Positions 25,559 to 35,180 of a stretch of 64,000 bases of DNA are shown here, in pieces. Both the position numbers and the translations under genes were made by a program. The notes below the pieces were generated by a model that was not told the origin of the DNA, ran no database searches, and saw only the letters and a program-made list of their open reading frames with translations. How positions within the stretch are numbered: position 1 is the stretch's first letter; every line of letters begins with the position of its first letter. Source of the DNA: Aquibacillus saliphilus. Lineage in GTDB: Bacteria > Bacillota > Bacilli > Bacillales > Amphibacillaceae. The stretch is taken from the NCBI RefSeq assembly GCF_020404745.1, contig NZ_JAIZAP010000020.1:1-64000 (forward strand), read 5' to 3'.

Positions 25559-25834
25559 ATGAGAACAAAACGCCAAGGTATAATTGTTTGGTTTCAACAT
25601 ATGAAAAACGTAAAGCAAATTAAACGGTATGGTCACTTGATTTTTGTTTCTAAAGAACTAAGATATGCTGTTCTTTATGTTAATCAAGAAGAGATTGAAG
25701 AAAAACAAATTAGGTTAAATCAATTGCCATTTGTTTCAAGGGTAGATTTATCATACAAACCATTTATAAGTACTAATTACGAGAATGCCAAAGTGGATAA
25801 AGCGAAACAGTATGATTATAAGATGGGCATATAG
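25559..25834 (+). CDS. ylbG: YlbG, DUF2129 family
   Basis: 91 residues with the YlbG pattern: RQGIIVWFQHMKNVKQIKR, then YGHLIFVSKELRYAVLYVN and LPFVSRVDLSYKPFI. A small cytosolic protein of unknown function that always lies between ylbF and rsmD in Bacillus. A strong terminator closes it. Confidence 0.88.
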   Translation: MRTKRQGIIVWFQHMKNVKQIKRYGHLIFVSKELRYAVLYVNQEEIEEKQIRLNQLPFVSRVDLSYKPFISTNYENAKVDKAKQYDYKMGI

Positions 25835-25841
25835 TGATAGA

Positions 25842-25877
25842 AAAACGCCGCTAAACTAATTAGTTTAGCGGCGTTTT
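25842..25877 (+). terminator. Strong intrinsic terminator after ylbG
   Basis: A 16-bp perfect stem (AAAACGCCGCTAAACT with its complement) and TTTT. It serves ylbG and may also stop the convergent DUF7147 gene. Confidence 0.92.
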
Positions 25878-25906
25878 GGGTTGCTTTTTTGGTACAAGTT
25901 AAAAAA

Positions 25907-26296
25907 TTATTGATATGGTTTTATGAAACGATTCATCCTGAAAATCCCGATTAAATGCTGATAATATAACGTTTTATCATAAAATGTAGTAGAAGGTTTA
26001 ACGGTTATTTCCATTATTGGATGATTGGTTTTAGTAGATATCTGTTCGAATAACTGAAATCTTTTTGTCGATTTATATGATGGATTCGGCACGCCTTCAA
26101 GACATATATATATTGGTTGAAACTCGCCTGCTTCAGTGGCTTTCATGATAATAGCTAGAGATGTTAATTCTTGCTCATTTTTAGTTGTATGAATAGCAAT
26201 AATTTTTTCGATTCTTGTTGGCATATACTTAGCCAGTTCTACTAATTCGTAAATGTCCGAATACCCATCGCCTAGTTCAATAAATCGTTGTATCAT
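25907..26296 (-). CDS. DUF7147-family protein
   Basis: About 129 residues read from the ATG at 26296, which has AGAGGTG ten bases before; the open frame runs nine codons further without a site. IQRFIELGDGYSDIYELVEL, IIAIHTTKNEQELTSLAII and IYICLEGVPNPSYKSTKRF are conserved in Bacillus proteins here. These have sometimes been labelled methylthioribose kinase, a label the sequence does not support: there is no kinase motif. Function unknown. It is divergent from rsmD and has an intrinsic terminator upstream of its start. Confidence 0.75.
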   Translation of the reverse strand: MIQRFIELGDGYSDIYELVELAKYMPTRIEKIIAIHTTKNEQELTSLAIIMKATEAGEFQPIYICLEGVPNPSYKSTKRFQLFEQISTKTNHPIMEITVKPSTTFYDKTLYYQHLIGIFRMNRFIKPYQ

Positions 26297-26364
26297 AGTT
26301 ATGTACACCTCTCTTTCATTCATCTTATCACGGTGAATTAGAAAAGTGAAAGTAATAGATAAGA

Positions 26365-26404
26365 CAAAAAAAAGCCTGCAGACATAATCTGCAGGCCCTT
26401 TTTG
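26365..26404. terminator. Terminator between divergent genes
   Basis: A 9-bp perfect stem (GCCTGCAGA with TCTGCAGGC) and five-base loop, flanked by eight A on the left and CCTTTTT on the right, so it can act on both strands. It lies between two genes transcribed away from each other, where a normal end-of-gene terminator is not expected. Confidence 0.8.
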
Positions 26405-26429
26405 CCTTCAATTAGAAAACAAAAAGGCA

Positions 26430-26590
26430 AAGGGAGAGGAGAAACCGGAGGAGAACTTATGGGGAAACGTAAGTCTTCTCCGTGTTCAGAAGCAACTAAT
26501 AGGATTGTTAGCTGCCTCACTACGTTATTATGGTCGGCGTGAAAAATATTATACATCGATAAAAACATTTCCTACTAATTTTTTAGGGGC
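26430..26590 (+). ncRNA. Candidate ylbH (rsmD) leader element
   Basis: In front of rsmD (ylbH) lies a structured stretch. CGGAG.GAGAACTTA (from 26446) pairs with TAAGTCTTCTCCG (to 26482) around GTGGGGAAAC-like loop bases, in a GA-rich setting. A conserved 'ylbH leader' RNA has been described at this place in Bacillus; position fits exactly, but I cannot align it to the published consensus. The 357 bases between 26297 and 26653 otherwise hold the terminator above and a doubtful 27-codon frame. Confidence 0.5.
26459..26542 (+). CDS. Doubtful 27-residue peptide in the rsmD leader
   Basis: An ATG at 26459 follows GGAGGAG by five bases, an excellent ribosome site, and runs 27 codons to TGA. The peptide starts MGKRKSSPCSEATNRIV and has no clear feature. 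The same bases form the leader hairpin, so the reading frame may be accidental; it could also be a leader peptide. Confidence 0.2.
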   Translation: MGKRKSSPCSEATNRIVSCLTTLLWSA

Positions 26591-26653
26591 ATTTCCTGAA
26601 TGTTCTATTTTGTGGTAGGATTAATGTCGAATAAGATAGAAGAGGTGTCCTAT

Positions 26654-27713
<1,060 letters not shown>

Positions 27714-27750
27714 CAGACGTTTAGTTTCAGCAGTTTGGAAACAGAGTAGG

Positions 27751-27788
27751 AAGTCGAGTGTAACCTTAATTTTATACTCGACTTTTTA
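27751..27788 (+). terminator. Intrinsic terminator after coaD
   Basis: AAGTCGAGT pairs with ACTCGACTT, loop of 16 bases, five T. Confidence 0.8.
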
Positions 27789-27828
27789 GTGTTTTAGAAT
27801 TTAAACTAGGTTTCTTAATTAACTTTTG

Positions 27829-27859
27829 AAAAAGCTTGAGGGACTCCCTCAAGCTTTTG
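27829..27859 (-). terminator. Intrinsic terminator of ylbJ
   Basis: A 14-bp stem (AAAAGCTTGAGGGA with TCCCTCAAGCTTTT) with almost no loop. On the minus strand it is followed by TTTTTC. Confidence 0.85.
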
Positions 27860-27896
27860 ATGTTAAGTAAGTCGATTTTTAATATTAAAATTAAAT

Positions 27897-29111
27897 CTAT
27901 AAATAGTTGTGTTTACTGTTTATTCTAAGTGCAACAATGAATATTGCTACTGCTAATGAAAATAGAGTTATCATCGGCCCATAAGTTTGCAAGGTTTGGA
28001 AGGCATTTGACCAAGGTTCGGGATTTGCTTGAGACACGACAGGTATGTCCCTAGCACCTGAAACTTGTTGATTTAAATATAACGGTTTAAATAGGATTAT
28101 TGCTAATAAGCTTGCAAACAGACCATGTAATATTCGTGCGAAAAAATATGGGGCAAAGCGTATGTCTGTTTCTGCTATGATGCTAGCTACTTGAGCCTGA
28201 ACGGATAGACCATTAAATGCAAGTATGAAGCTAAGAACGATTACTTGAGGAAAGAGACTAGTTACATCTGTTTGTGCTATTAGCTGGGCACCAAGAGTGA
28301 TCTCGAATAAACCAGAGAACATGGGTAGCGCAAGTTCTGTTGGTAGACCAACAAGGTTCATAATAACTGCTAATCCACCAGCCAAGATGGTCGAAATTCC
28401 GACTAGATAAATTAGTTTTGTAAACACTGAAAATAAGATAATAAAGCCACCTATCATTAAGAGTGTTTGAACAGAATTAATAACAGCATCACCTAGTATT
28501 TTACCGAAAGGTCTTGTATCTTTTAAGCGTGTACGGTGCAACTCTTGTAATGCTTTATAAATGGATAATCTACTGTTTTTCTCTCGGATTTCTTGACTGT
28601 TTTCACCATAGAACCTCATGCAGATACCAACTAATGCATTACCGACATAATGACAAATAGCGAGAAGAATACCAAGTTGAGCGTCGTGGAAGAAACCGAC
28701 TGACACTGCAGCAATGATGAATAGAGGGTTTGATGCATTAGTAAAAGATACAAGTCGTTCTGCTTCTATTTTAGTTAATTGTTTTTCTTGTCTTAGTCTT
28801 GCTGTTAACTTTGCACCAGATGGATATCCACTAGCCATTCCCATTGCCCAAACGAAACTTCCTACACCAGGTACATTAAAAAGAGGACGCATTATAGGTT
28901 CAAAGAGGACTCCTATAAATCGAACGACACCAAAACCAATTAGTAGCTCGGCAGTTATGAAAAAGGGTAGAAGAGAAGGAAAAACAGTTCCCCACCACAT
29001 ATCTATTCCTCTTGTACTTGCATCGAGTGCTTCTTTTGGAAATTTTATCAGTGCAAAAGCAACGAATAGTGCACCTCCAGCTAGAGTTATTGACTTTATT
29101 TTAGATTTCAA
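27897..29111 (-). CDS. ylbJ: Sporulation integral membrane protein YlbJ
   Basis: 404 residues with about eight membrane segments and two nucleoside-recognition (Gate) domains: FPSLLPFFITAELLIGFG and GMASGYPSGAKLTARLR in the first half, AFNGLSVQAQVASIIAE in the second. In B. subtilis YlbJ is a mother-cell sigma-E product needed for normal spore cortex. TTG start with a perfect AGGAGG eight bases before. Unlike B. subtilis there is no ylbK next to it. The 327 bases between its start and the ylbL start hold no gene or clear signal that I can see. Confidence 0.92.
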   Translation of the reverse strand: MKSKIKSITLAGGALFVAFALIKFPKEALDASTRGIDMWWGTVFPSLLPFFITAELLIGFGVVRFIGVLFEPIMRPLFNVPGVGSFVWAMGMASGYPSGAKLTARLRQEKQLTKIEAERLVSFTNASNPLFIIAAVSVGFFHDAQLGILLAICHYVGNALVGICMRFYGENSQEIREKNSRLSIYKALQELHRTRLKDTRPFGKILGDAVINSVQTLLMIGGFIILFSVFTKLIYLVGISTILAGGLAVIMNLVGLPTELALPMFSGLFEITLGAQLIAQTDVTSLFPQVIVLSFILAFNGLSVQAQVASIIAETDIRFAPYFFARILHGLFASLLAIILFKPLYLNQQVSGARDIPVVSQANPEPWSNAFQTLQTYGPMITLFSLAVAIFIVALRINSKHNYL

Positions 29112-29438
29112 CTTTGAGGCCTCCTAGCTTTCGCGGGGTTCTGTACTTCTTATTACGAAAATAGTAAAATATGGATAGCTTACAAAATGGGTACAAGCAA
29201 TTCTCTACCAATATACGCTCATAGATGCTTTTTTTATGCCATATTATATAAAAACAGTTTTTTATCTGAGGGGAAGAGTGATTTAGTGAATTGAACAAAA
29301 GGCTTATCTGTAGGTAAATGAGTAGGGAATGTTTAGAATTGAAGTGTTAAATATTTTTTAGAATCAGACTGTAAGAATGTGTTTTTTTGAATAATACGAG
29401 TCGACAAATTGGCTTTGATGTTTGGAAGGAGAAAAGGA

Positions 29439-30461
29439 ATGAGATTTAATCGTCGTAATTTTATACTTAGTATTATTATTATTTTATTAGTGGCTTTTTT
29501 GGCAGGATATCGCCTTCCATATTATATTTACAAACCTGGTGGAGCAGATGCACTCAATCCAATTGTGGAAGTTAGTGAAGGATTTAAAAGTAAGGGTGAC
29601 ATGCACCTTGTGACGGTTAGAGGTGGTGTAGCAACTCCGGTCCAATATTTGTGGGCAGCTGTTCGGCCTTATCAAGATATCCAACCAATAAGTGAAGTAT
29701 TTCCAGAGGGGGTTTCCCAAGAAGATTACTTCCAAGTCCAGTTGCAGATGATGGAGAGTTCACAGGAGGCTTCCACAGTTGTTGCTTATCAAGCGGCAAA
29801 TAAAGAAATAGAAATAGAATATGAAGGTGTTTACGTTGTTGCCGTAATTGAGGATATGCCAGCTGATGGCATCCTTAAATCTGGTGATAAAATCATTCAA
29901 ATTGATGACCTTACTATTAAACAAACAGATGAGTTAATCAATTATGTATCAGCGAAAGAAGTTGGTACTACAATAACAGTTACCGTCGAGAGGGATGGGG
30001 ATCAGTTAACAAAAGAAATTGAATTAGAGTCCTTTAAGGGAATAGACGATAAAGTTGGGATCGGTATTCAGTTAGTCACAAATCGAAATGTTACTGTAGA
30101 TCCTGAGTTAACATTTGCAAGCGGGAATATTGGAGGCCCCAGTGCTGGACTGATGTTTTCGCTTGAAATATACGATCAGTTAACAGAAGAAGATATAACA
30201 AAAGGCTATCAAATTGCTGGTACTGGGGAAATTAGCTATGAGGGTAAAATAGGTAGTATTGGTGGTATTGATAAAAAGGTTATTGCTGCAGATAACGAAG
30301 GCTGTGACGTCTTTTTTGCTCCAAATCAAGGTGGAGATCCAAATTCTAACTATCAGCTTGCGCTTGAAACGGCCAAAGACATAGGAACAGACATGCAAGT
30401 GGTACCTGTAGATTCATTTGAAGATGCTCTAAATTATTTGCAAGACTTAAAAGCTAAGTGA
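29439..30461 (+). CDS. ylbL: YlbL, PDZ and Lon-like (S16) membrane protease
   Basis: 340 residues: a basic N-tail, one membrane segment (about 9-25), a short domain, a PDZ domain (about 125-200, with ILKSGDKIIQIDD) and a Lon-type protease domain. The catalytic Ser is in NIGGPSAGLMFSLE and the Lys in GIDKKVIAA. Related SepM of streptococci trims a pheromone outside the cell; YlbL in B. subtilis is tied to turnover of the division inhibitor YneA. The ATG at 29439 has AAGGAG seven bases before and is preferred to upstream starts. Confidence 0.9.
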   Translation: MRFNRRNFILSIIIILLVAFLAGYRLPYYIYKPGGADALNPIVEVSEGFKSKGDMHLVTVRGGVATPVQYLWAAVRPYQDIQPISEVFPEGVSQEDYFQVQLQMMESSQEASTVVAYQAANKEIEIEYEGVYVVAVIEDMPADGILKSGDKIIQIDDLTIKQTDELINYVSAKEVGTTITVTVERDGDQLTKEIELESFKGIDDKVGIGIQLVTNRNVTVDPELTFASGNIGGPSAGLMFSLEIYDQLTEEDITKGYQIAGTGEISYEGKIGSIGGIDKKVIAADNEGCDVFFAPNQGGDPNSNYQLALETAKDIGTDMQVVPVDSFEDALNYLQDLKAK

Positions 30462-30474
30462 TTATATTTATCTT

Positions 30475-30509
30475 AAAAAGAAGACTGACTTGAAGTCAGT
30501 CTTCTTTTT
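30475..30509. terminator. Bidirectional terminator, ylbL / tmcAL
   Basis: A 16-bp perfect stem (AAAAAGAAGACTGACT with its complement) and three-base loop between convergent genes. Confidence 0.92.
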
Positions 30510-31719
30510 AATCTACTATATAGGGCGGACCAATTTCTTGTTTGCGTAATTTCTTACGTTTGATTGGATTGATAATACTGTAATAAGAATCACTAGCTTG
30601 TTTCTCAATAGATGCTACTGGGTGATAGCGATCTTTAAGTGTTGTAATCAGCGGAATTTCCATATGTTTTTTTGCTTTGTTCAGATAAGCTTGACCATTC
30701 TTAGTCATCGCTAATAGTCGAACGTAAGGCAATGGTTCGTTAGTTAATGATAAAATAGATTCTTTTGTTGTGTTTACCAAGATGTGTGTGAACATTCGTT
30801 GCAGCCTAGTCCAGGTATATCTTTTTGTTTTTATATCATGCATCCAGGAGTCAAAACTAGTGGCTTCTTGAGCTGTTCGTTTTAACCGGTGCTCTAACCC
30901 TTCATCAACGCCATTAATTTGCCTGAGCTCTGTCTCAGACATTGTGAGGACACGATAGTGTATTAAATCAAAATAATGTTCAAAATAGTGCCATACACCA
31001 GAATGTTGTTTATACTCAATTAATCCCTCTATCATTGATGAAGGAAGTGCTTCGCCGGCAATTGGTGTAATTTGGTTATTATCAATTATTTCCTTGCGAA
31101 TACTGGTAGCACTAGCAATTTGATTATTAATATCTTGATCGTGATAGTTATTTTTTGTCCGTTTTATTGTGACAGGTCTAATAGGATAATTGTTTTGGTA
31201 AATACTTTTAAGGTAACTAAAACCTAAAATGTTGTTTGGCTGTGATAAGTCAATATTCCCTTGTGTTAATCCAATTGATTGATAAGCTTGTCTACTTGCT
31301 TCTGGAAAGGAAACACCAAGGGTCAGTTGTCTTTTAAGTTCGTGCTTAAAGTCTTCCTGTTTCGTTTGAAATATATTGTATGCATTAATAAAATCGTTAA
31401 TTTCTCCACTCTCACTTCCAAAACACAAAGAACTAACACCTAATGCTGCTAAGGTTGAAACAGCTCCTTTTGCAAATAAGTCACTGTTTTGGACAGAATA
31501 AATAAAAGGTAACTCAACAACGATATCAACACCTTGTTTGACAGCTATTTGTGCTCGTTTGAATTTATCAATGATGGCAGGTTCGCCTCGTTGTAAAAAA
31601 TCACCACTCATTACCGCTATCATACAGTCAGCATTTGTAGCTTTTTTTGATTGTTCTAGGTGATAATAGTGCCCATTGTGAAATGGATTGTACTCGACGA
31701 TTAGTCCACATGCATTCAT
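30508..31719 (-). CDS. tmcAL: tRNA(Met) cytidine acetate ligase (YlbM)
   Basis: 403 residues. CGLIVEYNPFHNGHYYHL holds the HxGH nucleotidyltransferase motif, followed by AVMSGDFLQRGEPAI. TmcAL activates acetate with ATP and forms N4-acetylcytidine at the wobble position of elongator tRNA-Met. The ATG at 31719 lies after GGGGTT; a TTG three codons earlier is possible. It is convergent with ylbL and divergent from ylbN, the usual Bacillus order. Confidence 0.92.
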   Translation of the reverse strand: MNACGLIVEYNPFHNGHYYHLEQSKKATNADCMIAVMSGDFLQRGEPAIIDKFKRAQIAVKQGVDIVVELPFIYSVQNSDLFAKGAVSTLAALGVSSLCFGSESGEINDFINAYNIFQTKQEDFKHELKRQLTLGVSFPEASRQAYQSIGLTQGNIDLSQPNNILGFSYLKSIYQNNYPIRPVTIKRTKNNYHDQDINNQIASATSIRKEIIDNNQITPIAGEALPSSMIEGLIEYKQHSGVWHYFEHYFDLIHYRVLTMSETELRQINGVDEGLEHRLKRTAQEATSFDSWMHDIKTKRYTWTRLQRMFTHILVNTTKESILSLTNEPLPYVRLLAMTKNGQAYLNKAKKHMEIPLITTLKDRYHPVASIEKQASDSYYSIINPIKRKKLRKQEIGPPYIVD

Positions 31720-31902
31720 AGTTAACAACCCCTATATGTATTAGTTTTATTATACCTGTTTTTACAGGAAATGGACAAGAGGGGGAAGTAGGCAAGAAGT
31801 TGAAAAATAGATTTACTATATGTTAGGATATGTAAATATGAGTTAAATCAAGAATTTTTAGAGTTATATCTTGGATAAATAAATGCCTGTAAAGAAAAAA
31901 TA

Positions 31903-31931
31903 TTGACAAAAAGCGTTATTCCTAATAAAAT
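31903..31931 (+). promoter_or_regulatory. Sigma-A promoter of ylbN-rpmF
   Basis: A perfect TTGACA (31903-31908), 17-base spacer and TAAAAT (31926-31931), 27 bases before the ylbN start. Confidence 0.8.
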
Positions 31932-31958
31932 AACCTTTGTTGCCTAGAGGTGATAGTG

Positions 31959-32489
31959 ATGAAAATTCCTGTTCAAAAGTTGAAAATTAGTGGTTCAGAA
32001 CCATTAGACTTTGAGGAAGATGTAGATGTCTCTGAAGTTGTAGAAATGAACAATGATATTCGAAAAATTGACCCTGTTCATGTTAAAGGAAATGCAACCA
32101 TGCAGGGGAATGAAATTACTTTTCATTTTTCAATTGATGGTACAATGATTTTACCATGTGCAAGGACCCTAGTTGATGTGAATTATCCTTTTCAAGTGGA
32201 TGTAATAGAGGTTTTCTCTACTTCTCCTTATTATAACGAAGAAGATGATTCAGAAATTCATCCTGTTAGTGGAGAAATGCTTGACTTAACTCCGTATATC
32301 AAGGAAAATGTTTTATTGGAAGTTCCTTTTCGTGTGTTTTCAGATGATAAGGAAGTTCAGGAAAATGCATTAACAGAGGGTGAAGGCTGGGAATTACAAA
32401 CTGACGATCAAAATGAACAGAAAGTAGACCCACGTCTTCAGAAATTGCAATCATTACTAGATGATAACAATGAAGAGGGAAATCGGTGA
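31959..32489 (+). CDS. ylbN: YceD/DUF177-family protein YlbN
   Basis: 176 residues. The motif LPCARTLVDVNYPFQVDVIE near 67 is the conserved CxR block of DUF177, and DLTPYIKENVLLEVPF near 110 is also typical. YceD-type proteins sit in front of rpmF in most bacteria and are thought to help 23S rRNA or 50S assembly; mechanism unknown. The ATG at 31959 has AGAGGTGAT before it. Confidence 0.9.
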   Translation: MKIPVQKLKISGSEPLDFEEDVDVSEVVEMNNDIRKIDPVHVKGNATMQGNEITFHFSIDGTMILPCARTLVDVNYPFQVDVIEVFSTSPYYNEEDDSEIHPVSGEMLDLTPYIKENVLLEVPFRVFSDDKEVQENALTEGEGWELQTDDQNEQKVDPRLQKLQSLLDDNNEEGNR

Positions 32490-32580
32490 GGTAAGGTGTT
32501 ATAGAAAAACTCTGCCTTTGCCTTATTTATGATTACGAATAAGGATGATTTTCGTTTCGTGTATAAAGGAGGTGTAAGAC

Positions 32581-32754
32581 ATGGCAGTACCAAAAAGAAA
32601 AACTTCTAAAAAAGTAAAAAATCAACGCCGTACGCATAAGAAGTTACACGTACCTGGCATGATTGAGTGTTCAAATTGTGGTGAACTTACAAAATCACAC
32701 CATGTTTGCAAATCTTGTGGACATTATGATGGTAAACAAGTGGTTGAACAATAG
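32581..32754 (+). CDS. rpmF: Ribosomal protein L32
   Basis: 57 residues, starting [20 protein letters not shown], then a zinc ribbon with CSNCGE and CKSCGHYDG (two CxxC pairs). It is a structural protein of the 50S subunit. All four cysteines are kept, so this is the zinc-binding form. AAAGGAGGTG is its ribosome site. It is cotranscribed with ylbN and ends at a terminator. Confidence 0.97.
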   Translation: MAVPKRKTSKKVKNQRRTHKKLHVPGMIECSNCGELTKSHHVCKSCGHYDGKQVVEQ

Positions 32755-32763
32755 AATGCACGA

Positions 32764-32801
32764 AAAAAAGATGGCTGTATAACTTGCAGTTATCTTTTTT
32801 T
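32764..32801 (+). terminator. Intrinsic terminator after rpmF
   Basis: AAAAAGATGGCTG pairs with CAGTTATCTTTTT (wobble included), then eight T in total. Confidence 0.85.
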
Positions 32802-32882
32802 TATTCATTAATAGTTCAAATGACGTTCTATAAGCGATACAAAATTATCAAAATAGAAAATAAATTATTCTATCATTCCTAT

Positions 32883-32907
32883 CGTTTGCATACATTGATA
32901 GCAAACG
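32883..32907 (+). promoter_or_regulatory. Sigma-E-like -10 inside an inverted repeat, upstream of gerR
   Basis: CATACATT (32889-32896) matches the sigma-E -10 consensus. It is framed by a 7-bp inverted repeat, CGTTTGC (32883-32889) and GCAAACG (32901-32907). The -35 match (around TCTATCATT) is poor. An operator overlapping the promoter is likely; its regulator is not known. Confidence 0.4.
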
Positions 32908-32928
32908 TATAAATAGAGGAGGGATGAG

Positions 32929-33417
32929 ATGAATAATATGAGACAGGATGCATGGAGCCAAGATGAAGATCTACTTCTTGCAGAGACAGTACTGCGTTAT
33001 ATTCGGGAAGGTAAGACTCAACTTGAGGCTTTTAAAGAGGTAGGTAAACGCCTATCTAGAACGCCTGCTGCATGTGGTTTTCGTTGGAATGCTTCAATTA
33101 GAAAGCAGTATCAAAAAGCTATACAAATGGCTAAAAAAGATAGAAAGCAACAAGTGGATACTTATGACATACTTCTTCCAAGTACTGAACAAAATGAGGA
33201 AGGTACGCTTGATGCAGCTATCTCTTTATTAGAAAAAATGAAAGTGAACTATTATTCAGTAAGCGAGCAAAGTAGCGAGTCTGCTGAGGAAAAAGTTCAG
33301 TTACTTAATGAGGAAATTGCAGAATTAAAGCAACAACTTACAAGATATGAACAAGCATGGCAGGAAATGGGTCAGTTGTGGCATTGGATTGAACCGAATC
33401 AAAAAAGTAAAACTTAG
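32929..33417 (+). CDS. gerR: RsfA-family sporulation regulator GerR (YlbO)
   Basis: 162 residues. An N-terminal Myb/SANT-like DNA-binding domain ([20 protein letters not shown], then [18 protein letters not shown]) and a C-terminal coiled coil (about 118-145) are typical of the RsfA family. The place between rpmF and ylbP identifies it as YlbO/GerR, a mother-cell regulator that adjusts the sigma-E regulon in B. subtilis. GAGGAGGG precedes the ATG. A sigma-E-like promoter with an inverted repeat lies upstream. Confidence 0.87.
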   Translation: MNNMRQDAWSQDEDLLLAETVLRYIREGKTQLEAFKEVGKRLSRTPAACGFRWNASIRKQYQKAIQMAKKDRKQQVDTYDILLPSTEQNEEGTLDAAISLLEKMKVNYYSVSEQSSESAEEKVQLLNEEIAELKQQLTRYEQAWQEMGQLWHWIEPNQKSKT

Positions 33418-33451
33418 GCAAATTGATTCTTTAAATATCATCTATAAAATT

Positions 33452-33497
33452 CAAACCCTCGCTGGTCATCCAAGGGAATGGCGGCAAGGGTTTTTAA
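33452..33497 (+). terminator. Probable terminator after gerR
   Basis: AAACCCT.GC pairs with GC..AGGGTTT around an 18-base loop, then TTTTT. Confidence 0.55.
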
Positions 33498-33531
33498 ATT
33501 GTTCGTTTACTCTTCTAAAGATGCTGATTTA

Positions 33532-34005
33532 TCAAGTTTGTTCATATATCCCGTCTGGAGACCAAATTAACGGGTTCTCACCTAAATCTCGTTCCACTTG
33601 ATATTTCGCTTTTTCAAACCCCATTTTTTTCCAAAAATCATGAGAATTAACCCTCGGATTTGTTTTTATTGCCAATCGAAAGCTTTTAGCGAAGTCTACT
33701 AAAGTTTTGCCAAAACCTTTGTCACGATAGTCTGGTAAAACCTCCAATTTCCATAATTCAAGGTAATCTTGTGAAGGGTCAAAATACTGGTTATATTTTG
33801 CACTTACTTTATATAAGCTCATCCTTGCCACTAAAGCGTTTCCAAAGTATATGCCATAAAAAGGTGACTCACTATCATTTTCAATAATATTGCTTTCTAA
33901 ATCTTCTAGCATAGAAAGTTCTTGATTTCCATACTCTTTAAATTTTTTGAACTTTTCTAATGTCTTATAATTAACTAACAATCTCTCAACTTTTACAGAT
34001 TCCAT
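33532..34005 (-). CDS. ylbP: N-acetyltransferase YlbP
   Basis: 157 residues of the GNAT fold: ESPFYGIYFGNALVARMSLY, LWKLEVLPDYRDKGFGKTLV with the acetyl-CoA loop, and HDFWKKMGFEKAKYQVE. Its place after gerR matches B. subtilis ylbP. The substrate is unknown. Here it is on the opposite strand to gerR and panE. The promoter side faces panE across about 280 bases without further genes. Confidence 0.85.
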   Translation of the reverse strand: MESVKVERLLVNYKTLEKFKKFKEYGNQELSMLEDLESNIIENDSESPFYGIYFGNALVARMSLYKVSAKYNQYFDPSQDYLELWKLEVLPDYRDKGFGKTLVDFAKSFRLAIKTNPRVNSHDFWKKMGFEKAKYQVERDLGENPLIWSPDGIYEQT

Positions 34006-34289
34006 GTAATTACCCCTTTCTGCAAAACTCTGTTTTCATTATAGTATAAATAATTTTAGAATCCAATTACTAGTTTAGTCAATTTCATAATACTAATTTT
34101 TGCAAATGTCATCCTTGGATGATATTTGCTGCATTAAGATAATTGTGAAATTGATTCAGTTATTTTAATCATTAGCGGGAAAGAACCGCGTCTTAAATTA
34201 AAATGCTGATAATGTTATTTATTTTCAAGAAAAGTTTGCTACAATAATCAGAGTCAGCATACATACTTGTTTGGGTGGAGTGGATTAAT

Positions 34290-35174
34290 ATGAGAATAGG
34301 AATTATTGGTGGGGGATCAATTGGTCTCTTAATGGCAGCTCTTTTGGCCGAACAAGGGCACATCATTACTATTTATGTTAAAAGGGTCGAACAAAAGAAA
34401 ACTATAAATCAAGATGGTTTAACAATCCGTCCATATAATAAGGTTTACCCGGTTACCGCTTTGTTGTTGGAAGATAGACTAACTGGTGAAGATGATTTAG
34501 TGCTTGTCTGTGTAAAGCAATATCAGCTAAAGGATATCTATCGTTTCACTACAAATTCAAGTTTTCCAATTATCTTTATGCAAAATGGGATGGACCATGT
34601 AGAAGAAATTCAACAACTTGAACTAACTAATACTATTATATTAGCTTCATCAGAACATGGTGCAATCAGAGTGAGTGATTCGGTGGTAAACCATACAGGT
34701 AGGGGTCAACTGAATATGGCGATATTAGCAGGTGATTCTTCTTTGTTGATTTCAATCAATCACTTGTTAACCAGTGATAATTTTCCGATTGAAATTAACG
34801 AGAATTGGTTTTATATGCTTGCAAACAAATTAATCATAAATGCAGTGATTAATCCAATAACGGCCATATTTCAAGTTAATAATGGTCAAATCATTTCTAA
34901 TCCCTATTTATTTAAATTAAGTAACCTGTTGTGTAACGAGGTTTGTCACGTACTAAAACTAGAACACCAAGAACAGTGGAAAAGAATTATGTCAGTTGCC
35001 ACCAATACGAAGGATAATAAATCCTCTATGCATTTAGATGTTGTTAAACAAAGAAGAACTGAAATTGAGGGGATATTAGGATACATCATTAAACAATCAA
35101 ATGGCGATTTGCCACATACATTATTTGTTTATCAAAGTATCAAGGCTCTAGAATGGAATTATAAGGGGAAGTGA
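34290..35174 (+). CDS. panE: 2-dehydropantoate 2-reductase-like protein (YlbQ)
   Basis: 294 residues. MRIGIIGGGSIGLLMAALLA is the NADP-binding Rossmann start, LVCVKQYQL holds the conserved Lys, and MLANKLIINAVINPITAIF carries the second Lys and Asn of the active site. The enzyme reduces ketopantoate to pantoate for CoA synthesis. The C-terminal half is more diverged, so a related oxoacid cannot be excluded. The ATG at 34290 has GGTGGAGTGG before it. Confidence 0.85.
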   Translation: MRIGIIGGGSIGLLMAALLAEQGHIITIYVKRVEQKKTINQDGLTIRPYNKVYPVTALLLEDRLTGEDDLVLVCVKQYQLKDIYRFTTNSSFPIIFMQNGMDHVEEIQQLELTNTIILASSEHGAIRVSDSVVNHTGRGQLNMAILAGDSSLLISINHLLTSDNFPIEINENWFYMLANKLIINAVINPITAIFQVNNGQIISNPYLFKLSNLLCNEVCHVLKLEHQEQWKRIMSVATNTKDNKSSMHLDVVKQRRTEIEGILGYIIKQSNGDLPHTLFVYQSIKALEWNYKGK

Positions 35175-35180
35175 ACTAAA

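Noticed and set aside
25907-26296. Methylthioribose kinase
   Set aside because: Labels of this kind exist for relatives, but the 129-residue protein has no kinase motif.
26338-26568. 76-codon minus-strand open frame
   Set aside because: It crosses the terminator and the rsmD leader and has no ribosome site.
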